From NCBI GenBank assembly GCA_002436115.1, contig DIXV01000063.1:1-18803 (forward strand): a stretch of 18,803 bases of DNA. Direction: 5' to 3'. The position numbers and the translations under genes were made by a program. Positions 1-5,341 of this stretch are shown one piece after another (positions within the stretch are counted from its first letter, which is position 1; every line of letters begins with the position of its first letter). Under the pieces are notes generated by a model that was given only the letters and a program-made list of their open reading frames with translations, was not told the DNA's origin and ran no database searches. Source of the stretch: Streptococcus sp. UBA6071. Lineage in GTDB: Bacteria > Bacillota > Bacilli > Lactobacillales > Streptococcaceae.

Positions 1-25
1 CCTATCATAATACTAGGAAATGTAG

Positions 26-31
26 TATAAT
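26..31 (+). promoter_or_regulatory. Putative -10 box for yutD-rlmN-vanZ
   Basis: A perfect TATAAT lies 25 bases upstream of the preferred yutD ATG (57). The -35 region would fall at the very left edge of the window (3-8, TATCAT) and is poor. A transcript starting near base 38 would contain the purine-rich ribosome site at 41-50 but not the upstream ATG at base 30, which supports the shorter yutD start. This is inferred from the -10 alone. Confidence 0.5.
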
Positions 32-56
32 GTATACGTTAGAAAGAGAGTTTGTA

Positions 57-659
57 ATGAAGAGAGAAATTACACCGGACATGTATAATTACAATAAGTT
101 TCCTGGGCCAAAATTTGAACACTTGGATAAGAAAGTGTCTTCTGAAAAAGTTGAACTCACCTTGGTGGAGGACTATAGGAATGCTTTTGATCTGGTAAGG
201 TTTGAACAGCGTTTTTCCATGCTTATGCTTAAGTTTGACTATATCGTGGGCGATTGGGGCAATGACCAGTTACGGTTAAGAGGATTCTACAGAGATGACA
301 AACCCGTAGATAATTCTCTTAAGATAAGTCGCCTTCAAGATTATCTGTTGGAATATTGTAACTATGGCTGTGCCTACTTTGTTCTAGAAAATAATGAGCC
401 AAAAGAAATGCCTTCGGAGGAAGGAAGAACGCGAAAAAATCGCCACCATCGGAGACAAAAAACGACCAATCAGCACTTTGAACATAGTCCAGCTGAGGCT
501 AAAACAGTTCGTAAACAACAAGAAAAACGAAGACATAAGCAGAAAAACCAGAAAGCCGATCGTCATTTTAATATCAAAAACGAGAGAATAGATCGCAAAA
601 AAGATGAAAAACAAGATAATCACACTGGCAAACGAGGCTTTGTGATTCGACAAAAGTAA
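57..659 (+). CDS. yutD: YutD family protein (DUF1027), unknown function
   Basis: The protein is 200 residues from the preferred ATG at 57. The same frame is open from an ATG at 30, but that codon overlaps the -10 box, whereas 57 sits behind the purine-rich AGAAAGAGAG at 41-50. The first half carries the family's conserved core, around FDLVRFEQRFSMLMLKFDYI followed by VGDWGNDQLRLRGFYRD. The second half, from about residue 125, is strongly basic (Lys, Arg, Gln, His) and looks disordered, as expected for something that binds nucleic acid or the ribosome, though no activity is established. It is followed 12 bases later by rlmN, in the same orientation and probably the same transcript. That linkage suggests a role near ribosomal RNA, but this is inference. 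Family assignment is from recognition of the core motif. Confidence 0.85.
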   Translation: MKREITPDMYNYNKFPGPKFEHLDKKVSSEKVELTLVEDYRNAFDLVRFEQRFSMLMLKFDYIVGDWGNDQLRLRGFYRDDKPVDNSLKISRLQDYLLEYCNYGCAYFVLENNEPKEMPSEEGRTRKNRHHRRQKTTNQHFEHSPAEAKTVRKQQEKRRHKQKNQKADRHFNIKNERIDRKKDEKQDNHTGKRGFVIRQK

Positions 660-671
660 GGGGAAAAAACG

Positions 672-1736
672 ATGACACTATCAATTTACGGCTTGACTCG
701 TGAAGAGCTCATTAATTGGATGGAAGAACACGGAGAAAAGAAGTTTCGTGCCAACCAAATCTGGGATTGGTTATACACCAAACGTGTGCAAGGTTTTGAG
801 GAAATGACCAATCTCTCTAAAGAATTGATGGATAAGTTGTCTTCAAACTTTGTGATTAACCCTCTAACCCAACGAATTGTACAAGAATCAGCAGATGGAA
901 CGGTGAAATACCTCTTTGAGTTACCCGATGGGATGCTTATTGAAACCGTCTTGATGCGTCAGCACTATGGCTTATCCGTTTGCGTCACGACTCAAGTTGG
1001 CTGTAATATAGGCTGCACTTTTTGTGCTTCTGGTTTGATAAAGAAACAACGTGACCTGACTGCAGGAGAGATTGTTTCCCAAATTATGTTGGTGCAGAAT
1101 TATTTTGATGAAAAAGCCCAAGGAGAACGTGTGAGTCATGTTGTGGTCATGGGGATAGGTGAACCTTTTGACAATTATAAAAATGTTCTAAATTTCCTTA
1201 GGATCATCAATGATGATAAAGGTTTGGGAATTGGTGCTCGCCATATCACTGTTTCAACATCAGGATTAGCTCATAAAATTAAGGCGTTTGCAAATGAAGG
1301 CATCCAAGTCAATTTAGCTGTTTCTCTTCATGCACCCAATAATACCTTACGTTCGAGCATTATGCGCATTAATCGTTCTTTTCCTTTGGAAAAACTTTTC
1401 GAGGCCATTGACTACTACATTAAAACAACGAATCGGCGTGTAACTTTTGAATACATCATGTTAAACCGTGTTAATGATGGGGTTGAACAGGCCTTGGAAC
1501 TGGTTGAACTTCTTAAAGACATAAAGAAGCTTAGCTATGTCAATCTCATCCCCTATAATCCTGTGACAGAACATGACCAATACAGTCGTAGTCCTAAAGA
1601 ACGAGTATTGGCTTTCTATGATGCCTTAAAGAAAAAAGGGGTTAATTGTGTTATCCGACAAGAACATGGGACAGATATTGATGCAGCTTGTGGGCAATTG
1701 CGGTCAAATACAATGAAGAAGACCGTCAAAAAATAG
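672..1736 (+). CDS. rlmN: Dual-specificity 23S rRNA/tRNA adenine-C2 methyltransferase RlmN
   Basis: This radical SAM enzyme methylates C2 of A2503 in 23S rRNA and A37 in some tRNAs in the cytoplasm; the activity is known for the family. The 354-residue length is normal. The radical SAM cluster motif CxxxCxxC is visible as C111, C115 and C118 (GCNIGCTFC). The second catalytic cysteine, which carries the methyl group in the mechanism, is C340 in the C-terminal AACGQL motif. The GEPFDNY and SLHAPNN motifs of the family are also present. The ATG at 672 follows the ribosome site AAGGGG at 658-663. Downstream, vanZ begins 21 bases after the stop, so the two are probably cotranscribed with yutD. The natural homologue Cfr (C8 methylation, resistance) is unlikely, because gene context and sequence are those of the housekeeping enzyme. 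Confidence 0.96.
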   Translation: MTLSIYGLTREELINWMEEHGEKKFRANQIWDWLYTKRVQGFEEMTNLSKELMDKLSSNFVINPLTQRIVQESADGTVKYLFELPDGMLIETVLMRQHYGLSVCVTTQVGCNIGCTFCASGLIKKQRDLTAGEIVSQIMLVQNYFDEKAQGERVSHVVVMGIGEPFDNYKNVLNFLRIINDDKGLGIGARHITVSTSGLAHKIKAFANEGIQVNLAVSLHAPNNTLRSSIMRINRSFPLEKLFEAIDYYIKTTNRRVTFEYIMLNRVNDGVEQALELVELLKDIKKLSYVNLIPYNPVTEHDQYSRSPKERVLAFYDALKKKGVNCVIRQEHGTDIDAACGQLRSNTMKKTVKK

Positions 1737-1757
1737 AAACTGAAAACGGCAGAGGGT

Positions 1758-2288
1758 ATGATGAAAGCAATAGTTAATCCAAGTTTTGAATTGTCCTCTA
1801 CTAGTCGGAAGTGGGCCTACGCTTTTTTAATCGCTCAGCTCTTATTTCTGGTTCTTGTGTGTTTTTTGCCACAGAGTGTCTATCCTCAACTAAAGGGTAG
1901 TGAGACTCCAGGGATTGTTCATATCGGTCGTCTCGTTTTTCTGCCTCTTCCTTTTAATGCCTTGATTCAGCTAGGGAAAATTCCAAATATATCTGATTTA
2001 ACTGTCATCCTCCTTCAAAATATTAGTAATGTTTTTCTAATCTACCCATTGGTTTTAGCGCTACTTTTTCTTTTTAAGGAATGGCGATCCACAAAAAAGG
2101 TGGTGTGGTATGGCTTTCTTATCAGCCTTACAATTGAGTTAACCCAACTTCTCTTAGATTTTTTCTTTGACTTTAATCGTGTTTTTGAAACTGATGATTT
2201 GATAACTAACACATTGGGAGCCTATTTGGCTTATCTGACTTACCAAAAATTGAAAGCACTTCATCAAAGGACCATCATCAAAGAATAG
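1758..2288 (+). CDS. VanZ-like membrane protein
   Basis: This 176-residue hydrophobic protein has about four predicted membrane segments (roughly residues 20-38, 88-105, 114-132 and 150-165). It carries the VanZ-family pattern in the last two segments: the SLTIELTQLLLDFFF stretch, an acidic-aromatic region with FETDDLITNTLGAYLAY, and a final helix. VanZ from the vanA cluster gives low-level teicoplanin resistance, but chromosomal streptococcal copies after rlmN are common and have no proven role. Two adjacent ATG codons (1758 and 1761) are possible starts; the AGAGGG at 1751-1756 is close to both, so translation may be coupled to rlmN. No vanHAX-type genes are nearby, so a glycopeptide resistance role should not be assumed. 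Confidence 0.85.
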   Translation: MMKAIVNPSFELSSTSRKWAYAFLIAQLLFLVLVCFLPQSVYPQLKGSETPGIVHIGRLVFLPLPFNALIQLGKIPNISDLTVILLQNISNVFLIYPLVLALLFLFKEWRSTKKVVWYGFLISLTIELTQLLLDFFFDFNRVFETDDLITNTLGAYLAYLTYQKLKALHQRTIIKE

Positions 2289-2300
2289 GCTAGTATTATT

Positions 2301-2320
2301 AGAGAGTAACTCTTTTCTCG
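2301..2320 (+). terminator. Weak hairpin after vanZ
   Basis: AGAGAG at 2301-2306 can pair with CTCTTT at 2310-2315 around a TAA triloop. It is followed only by TCTCG, not a clean U-run. It may give partial termination after vanZ. The better terminator lies 130 bases further on, inside the convergent gene. Confidence 0.3.
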
Positions 2321-2364
2321 TGATATCAAAGGGGATTCCATTTGTAACTATGGGGTTAGTTCGT

Positions 2365-2937
2365 TTAGAAACCCATCCATTTTTTAAAGCAAATGATAGC
2401 AAGTAAGGCAAGATAAATAAAAGGAATGAAAGGCAGGCTCTTCTGCCTTTTTTTTCTGATAAAATCTAACAGCCCAATCAAACTGGCAAGCTGTAGAACC
2501 CAAAGCGTGTCTTGAAAATTGAGAATGAGACTAATGCTTGCCAAATAGAGGAAATCCCCAGAACCGATAGGGATGTAGGATAACTGAGCCAGAATAGCAA
2601 AGCCTAGCAAAAAGAAAGTTAAAGGATTGGATGGCACAAATAGATTGGAAAGAAAAAAGCTGATCAGCCAAAGCATCAAAGGGTAGGATTGGCTCTTCTT
2701 ATCATAAATAGCCAAAGAGAGTCCTGTTAATAAAATTAGTCCTTCGGGGATGTTCAAGAAACCGTGATGAACTAAATAAGTCAGAAGTGTAGAGATGCAG
2801 GCTAGTAAGATGGCGGTATTTGGGGGCTGTTTTTCTTCCACATCAGAAGGAATAGCCAATTGATAAAGATAGTCACCAAGAAGACCCCAGAGAAAACCAA
2901 ATCCGGAACCAGAAACTAAGATTAAAAGAGTGTTCAT
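2365..2937 (-). CDS. Type IV prepilin peptidase (A24 family), CclA/ComC-like
   Basis: This 190-residue polytopic membrane protein is an aspartyl prepilin peptidase, which cleaves and matures pilin-like proteins of the competence pilus needed for DNA uptake. Two aspartates typical of the A24 family are visible: D79 in AIYDKKSQSYP, and D128 in the GxGD motif GSGDFLYLA. The hydrophobic helices between them fit the family. The protein is somewhat shorter than typical PilD/ComC enzymes because the N-terminal loop is reduced and lacks the zinc-type cysteines. Streptococcal homologues are called cclA in pneumococcus; comC is avoided here because it names the competence pheromone in streptococci. The start at 2937 has only a weak ribosome site. 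The gene converges on vanZ and is divergent from dpr. A near-match competence box lies just upstream (see findings). Confidence 0.85.
   Translation of the reverse strand: MNTLLILVSGSGFGFLWGLLGDYLYQLAIPSDVEEKQPPNTAILLACISTLLTYLVHHGFLNIPEGLILLTGLSLAIYDKKSQSYPLMLWLISFFLSNLFVPSNPLTFFLLGFAILAQLSYIPIGSGDFLYLASISLILNFQDTLWVLQLASLIGLLDFIRKKRQKSLPFIPFIYLALLAIICFKKWMGF
2429..2455 (+). terminator. Rho-independent terminator for yutD-rlmN-vanZ, inside the peptidase gene
   Basis: AAAGGCAG (2429-2436), loop GCTCTT and CTGCCTTT (2443-2450) form a perfect 8-base stem, followed by more T residues to 2455. Read rightward this is a textbook intrinsic terminator. It lies within the last 30 or so codons of the leftward prepilin peptidase gene. 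On the minus strand the hairpin is not followed by a U-run, so it should not stop that gene. Confidence 0.75.
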
Positions 2938-2944
2938 ACTTCTT

Positions 2945-2952
2945 TATTCGTT
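2945..2952 (-). promoter_or_regulatory. Near-match ComX (SigX) cin-box upstream of prepilin peptidase
   Basis: On the minus strand this reads AACGAATA, a 7 of 8 match to the streptococcal competence box TACGAATA recognised by the alternative sigma factor ComX. The gene it would serve is a late competence type gene, which supports the match. It ends only 7 bases before the ATG, so a transcript from it would start at or next to the start codon. Confidence 0.4.
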
Positions 2953-2960
2953 ATATTTTA

Positions 2961-3001
2961 TAAAGTTTTGCGACTTTTCTAATCTAAGTTTAAAGTTTTG
3001 C
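2961..3001. repeat. Pair of 11-base direct repeats in the divergent intergenic region
   Basis: The sequence TAAAGTTTTGC occurs at 2961-2971 and again at 2991-3001, spaced exactly 30 bases apart, in the 120-base region between the prepilin peptidase and dpr. The second copy overlaps the -35 area of the dpr promoter. The helical spacing of about three turns suggests a tandem operator, but I do not recognise the regulator. Confidence 0.45.
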
Positions 3002-3026
3002 AGTCCGATTTTCAAAGTGTTATAAT
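2997..3026 (+). promoter_or_regulatory. dpr promoter (extended -10)
   Basis: A perfect extended -10, TGTTATAAT, spans 3018-3026. A weak -35 (TTTGCA at 2997-3002) is 18 bases upstream of the TATAAT. The expected start is near 3033, giving a leader of about 25 bases that includes the ribosome site AAGGAG at 3045-3050. Confidence 0.7.
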
Positions 3027-3034
3027 GAGGGTAT
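3020..3034. promoter_or_regulatory. Degenerate PerR-type box overlapping dpr -10
   Basis: Bases 3020-3034 (TTATAATGAGGGTAT) match the loose Per-box pattern nTAnAAnnATTnTAn at 7 of its 9 fixed positions, and sit on the -10 box and likely start site. PerR or Fur-type control of dpr by peroxide and iron is known in streptococci. Chance AT-rich similarity is a real alternative. Confidence 0.35.
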
Positions 3035-3057
3035 AAAGATAGATAAGGAGACTGTAG

Positions 3058-3570
3058 ATGACAATTTATAATCAAGCAGATGTTGCTGTTGCGAGTTTTG
3101 GCAAGGGCGATTCATTGGCTGCAACCAAAGAAATACTTAATCAATCTGTGGCGGATCTTTCTGTTGCACATAGCATATTACATCAAATTCACTGGTATAT
3201 GAGAGGTCAAGGCTTTTTGGTCTATCATCCCAAGATGGATGACTATATGGCAGAACTTGATACCTATCTGGATGACATTAGCGAACGTCTAATTACCCTT
3301 GGTGGGTCACCGTTTTCGACCTTGAAGGAGTTCAGTGACAACTCCAAACTCGTGGAAAAGAAAGGTGCGTTTAAAACATCTATGTCAGAACATCTGGCAC
3401 GTGTAATTGAGGTTTTCCGTTACCTGGTGTCTCACTTCCAGACTGCTCTGGATACGACCGATGAAGATGGAGATGATGTCTCTAACGATATTTATGTCGG
3501 AGCTAAAGCAAGTCTTGAAAAACACATCTGGATGCTCCAAGCAGAATTAGGTCAAGCACCTGACTTATAA
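3058..3570 (+). CDS. dpr: Dps-like peroxide resistance protein Dpr
   Basis: This 170-residue protein is a Dps/Dpr mini-ferritin. Family members form a hollow dodecamer in the cytoplasm that oxidises and stores iron, preventing Fenton damage in catalase-negative streptococci. The intersubunit ferroxidase site is complete, at the family spacing: H45 (in HWYMRG), H57, D61, D72 and E76. The motif [13 protein letters not shown], typical of the family, follows directly. The length and the extended N-terminus before the first helix match streptococcal Dpr rather than short Dps. The ATG at 3058 has AAGGAG 7 bases upstream. The gene stands alone between its own promoter and terminator. Overlap of the promoter with a possible Per box suggests peroxide induction. 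Confidence 0.95.
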   Translation: MTIYNQADVAVASFGKGDSLAATKEILNQSVADLSVAHSILHQIHWYMRGQGFLVYHPKMDDYMAELDTYLDDISERLITLGGSPFSTLKEFSDNSKLVEKKGAFKTSMSEHLARVIEVFRYLVSHFQTALDTTDEDGDDVSNDIYVGAKASLEKHIWMLQAELGQAPDL

Positions 3571-3577
3571 GAATTTT

Positions 3578-3606
3578 AAAAAGAGGAAAGTCTATCCTCT
3601 TTTTTT
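3578..3606 (+). terminator. dpr terminator
   Basis: AAAAAGAGGA at 3578-3587 pairs with TCCTCTTTTT at 3595-3604 around the 7-base loop AAGTCTA, ending in a T-run. It lies directly after the dpr stop codon. This is a strong intrinsic terminator. Confidence 0.85.
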
Positions 3607-3725
3607 AGTGTCTTTATCGGAGGATTGGAATGGTATGAGGAACTCTAGGGTATTTCCCTTGTCTCTCTAATTTCTAATATTTTAGTATAAAATGATGAAA
3701 ATAGGCGACGCAAACCTTTTTTTCA

Positions 3726-3734
3726 TGTTATACT
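3726..3734 (+). promoter_or_regulatory. Extended -10 promoter of the phosphatase gene
   Basis: TGTTATACT at 3726-3734 is an extended -10 element. No recognisable -35 box is found 17 bases upstream, which extended -10 promoters can tolerate. The ribosome site AGAGGT at 3745-3750 follows. Confidence 0.55.
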
Positions 3735-3759
3735 AAACATAGAAAGAGGTTTTTTTGCT

Positions 3760-4485
3760 ATGAAAGAAAAATTATTTGTCGTAGGCGATGTCCATGGAGA
3801 ATACGACTTGTTAGAGAAACTCTTGCAGCATTGGAACAAGGAAGAGGAAACCTTAGTCTTCTTAGGAGATCTAGCTGATCGAGGACCAGAGAGTAAACGG
3901 TGTTTTTTATTGGTTAAGGAGTTGGTAGAGACTTATCAAGCAGTCTGTATCAGTGGTAATCATGAAGTGCTATTTTTGGACTTTCTTCAGTTTCCTCAGA
4001 AAAAATTTAGCCATTATGTGATGAATGGAGGCTATGCCACTCTAGAAAGCCTGTTTTATTCAGGTGTTTTAGAGGAAAATACACCAGAACAACTTGCTGA
4101 TAAAATACAATCAGATTACGCTGATTTAGTCCGTTTTTTGAAGGCTTTACCTTTCTACTACGAGACGGATTATTGTCTCTGTGTTCATGCAGGAGTGAAT
4201 TTGGATCTCGAAGACTGGCGTGAGACCGAACCGTCCGATTTTGTTTGGATGCGAGAAGCATTTTTTCAACATGAAAAAGCCCTAGAAAAACTAATTGTTT
4301 TCGGGCATACACCAGTGCAATATCTCCATAAAAATGGTTTCCAGACACATATCTGGTATCAGAACCATAAACTTAATATTGATGGGGGAGCTGCATATGA
4401 AGGTTCGTTACATGGAGTTGTGATCTCCAAAAATGGCTTAGAGAAGGATTATCAAATCTTTCACCCGAACCATCGATGGGAGTGA
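3760..4485 (+). CDS. PPP-family metallophosphoesterase (serine/threonine phosphatase-like)
   Basis: This 241-residue cytoplasmic protein has every signature of the two-metal PPP phosphatase fold in order: GDVHGE (9-14), GDLADRG (36-42), GNHE (66-69), a histidine in CVHAG (H143), FGHTP (181-185) and a final NIDGG (206-210). All metal ligands are present, so an active enzyme is expected. It resembles bacterial PrpE/PrpA and phage lambda type phosphatases. The substrate could be phosphoprotein, a dinucleoside tetraphosphate or another phosphoester; the sequence does not decide this. The start at 3760 has AGAGGT 9 bases upstream. It is a single-gene unit with its own promoter. In the streptococcal maps I remember, dpr is next to yqgQ-glcK, so this gene may be a local insertion; that is inference. 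Confidence 0.88.
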   Translation: MKEKLFVVGDVHGEYDLLEKLLQHWNKEEETLVFLGDLADRGPESKRCFLLVKELVETYQAVCISGNHEVLFLDFLQFPQKKFSHYVMNGGYATLESLFYSGVLEENTPEQLADKIQSDYADLVRFLKALPFYYETDYCLCVHAGVNLDLEDWRETEPSDFVWMREAFFQHEKALEKLIVFGHTPVQYLHKNGFQTHIWYQNHKLNIDGGAAYEGSLHGVVISKNGLEKDYQIFHPNHRWE

Positions 4486-4487
4486 TT

Positions 4488-4542
4488 TCTAGCAGGGTCA
4501 AGGGATGGATAGGACTTGAAAAAAGATTGGAAATTTGCTAGA
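4488..4542. repeat. Inverted repeat with one arm on the yqgQ -10
   Basis: TCTAGCA at 4488-4494 and its complement TGCTAGA at 4536-4542 are separated by 41 bases. The right arm is part of the extended -10 of the yqgQ promoter. It could be an operator or a long-range RNA hairpin, or chance. Confidence 0.3.
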
Positions 4543-4544
4543 CT
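4516..4544 (+). promoter_or_regulatory. yqgQ promoter giving a probable leaderless transcript
   Basis: TTGAAA (4516-4521), a 17-base spacer and TAGACT (4539-4544) with an upstream TG (4536-4537) form a good sigma-A promoter with extended -10. A start 7 bases after the -10 falls on base 4551, the A of the yqgQ ATG. Confidence 0.6.
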
Positions 4545-4550
4545 TTCTCT

Positions 4551-4775
4551 ATGAAGTCATACTACGATGTTCAACAATTGCTTAAGCGGTTCGGTATTTT
4601 GGTCTATATGGGGAATCGTCTTTACGACATTGATATGAGCCGCTTAGAACTAGCAAAAATTTATGAAAACGGGCTAATTGGCCGTAAGGAGTTTTTACAA
4701 GCGGACTTGATTTTACATCAAGAGTATTTACAGGAAAAAGCCTATCAACAAAAGAAACGGAGAAAAAAGGAATGA
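4551..4775 (+). CDS. yqgQ: YqgQ family protein (DUF910), unknown function
   Basis: This small cytoplasmic protein of 74 residues has the family pattern YDVQQLLKRFG, a central RLYDID stretch, an acidic helix and a Lys-rich tail (KKRRKKE). The Bacillus homologue is encoded next to glucokinase; no activity has been shown that I know of. The ATG at 4551 is supported because the conserved YDVQQLLK begins at residue 5, as in homologues. There is no Shine-Dalgarno sequence before it (the preceding bases are CTTTCTCT) and the promoter places transcription start on or beside the ATG, so it is probably translated from a leaderless mRNA. The stop overlaps the ATG of the next gene (ATGA at 4772-4775), so the pair is an operon. 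In other streptococci glcK usually sits between these two genes. Confidence 0.85.
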   Translation: MKSYYDVQQLLKRFGILVYMGNRLYDIDMSRLELAKIYENGLIGRKEFLQADLILHQEYLQEKAYQQKKRRKKE

Positions 4776-5155
4776 CTTTTAACCTACTGATTGCCCTACT
4801 TGTATTACTGGCAAGTTGGATGGGGTATAATTATTGGCGGATAAGCAAAGCCGCTAAGGTAGTTGATAATGCTGATTTTGCGAAGTTGATGCAGAAAGGG
4901 CAAATTATTGATTTACGTCCAGCGGTGGAGTTTCAGACCAAGCACATCATTGGTGCACGGAATTTTCCGAAAGAGCAGTTTAAAGCTAGTCTAAGTGCCC
5001 TTCGAAAGGAAAAACCTGTCCTAATCTATGAAAACACTCGGGGAAGTTTGGTGTCTAATGCGGCGCTTATCCTTAAGAAAAATGGCTTTCACGAGGTCTA
5101 TACGCTCAAATATGGTCTTAACTACTGGGATGGTAAAGTTAAAGAGAAAAGGTGA
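4772..5155 (+). CDS. Membrane-anchored rhodanese-like protein lacking the catalytic cysteine
   Basis: The protein has 127 residues, with one N-terminal membrane segment (about residues 3-22) and then a rhodanese domain. The conserved first half, IIDLRPAVEFQTKHIIGARNFP (45-66), is the CH2A-type rhodanese motif. The active-site loop, where sulfurtransferases have a Cys after a hydrophobic-Tyr pair, reads LIYENTRGS here, with Glu87 at the Cys position. Sulfur transfer is therefore unlikely, and a binding or scaffold role is more plausible. The domain should face the cytoplasm if the N-terminus is outside, which I cannot settle. It overlaps yqgQ by 4 bases, so translation is coupled, and is followed by a strong terminator. 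The last 21 coding bases are identical to the ftsZ ribosome-site region (see findings). Confidence 0.82.
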   Translation: MTFNLLIALLVLLASWMGYNYWRISKAAKVVDNADFAKLMQKGQIIDLRPAVEFQTKHIIGARNFPKEQFKASLSALRKEKPVLIYENTRGSLVSNAALILKKNGFHEVYTLKYGLNYWDGKVKEKR

Positions 5156-5196
5156 CGTGTTCCCTTACAACAAGAAGAAAAAAGCCACAACAACTG

Positions 5197-5234
5197 AACA
5201 AGGGCAGGGAAGTGATTGTCCCTGTCCTTGTTTT
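5197..5234 (+). terminator. Terminator after yqgQ-rhodanese operon
   Basis: The 14-base arms at 5197-5210 (AACAAGGGCAGGGA) and 5219-5232 (TCCCTGTCCTTGTT) pair fully with one G-U, around an 8-base loop. A short T-run follows. This is a very stable hairpin, separating the operon from typA. Confidence 0.8.
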
Positions 5235-5300
5235 ACCAAAATAAGGATAACATTTGAAAACATTTACACATGATAGAAGCCAGAGCTTAAGAGTTTTTTA

Positions 5301-5309
5301 TGGTATAAT
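5301..5309 (+). promoter_or_regulatory. typA promoter (extended -10)
   Basis: TGGTATAAT at 5301-5309 is a perfect extended -10. No clear -35 is present. The leader of about 25 bases contains the ribosome site GAGGAAAC at 5333-5340. Confidence 0.65.
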
Positions 5310-5341
5310 ATGGTGTTAATTAAAAATAAATCGAGGAAACA

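Noticed and set aside
384..653. Leftward hydrophobic frame opposite yutD
   Set aside because: Hydrophobic only because it is the complement of Lys/Arg-rich codons in the yutD tail; no start signals.
1758..2288. Glycopeptide resistance gene from the VanZ match
   Set aside because: No vanHAX or vanRS genes are present, and chromosomal VanZ-like genes after rlmN are ordinary in streptococci.
5157..5273. Short GTG frame with a CPCPC motif after the rhodanese gene
   Set aside because: It is encoded by the arms of the strong terminator, the ribosome site is too close to the GTG, and the cysteine pattern simply reflects the TCCCTGTCCTTG arm.
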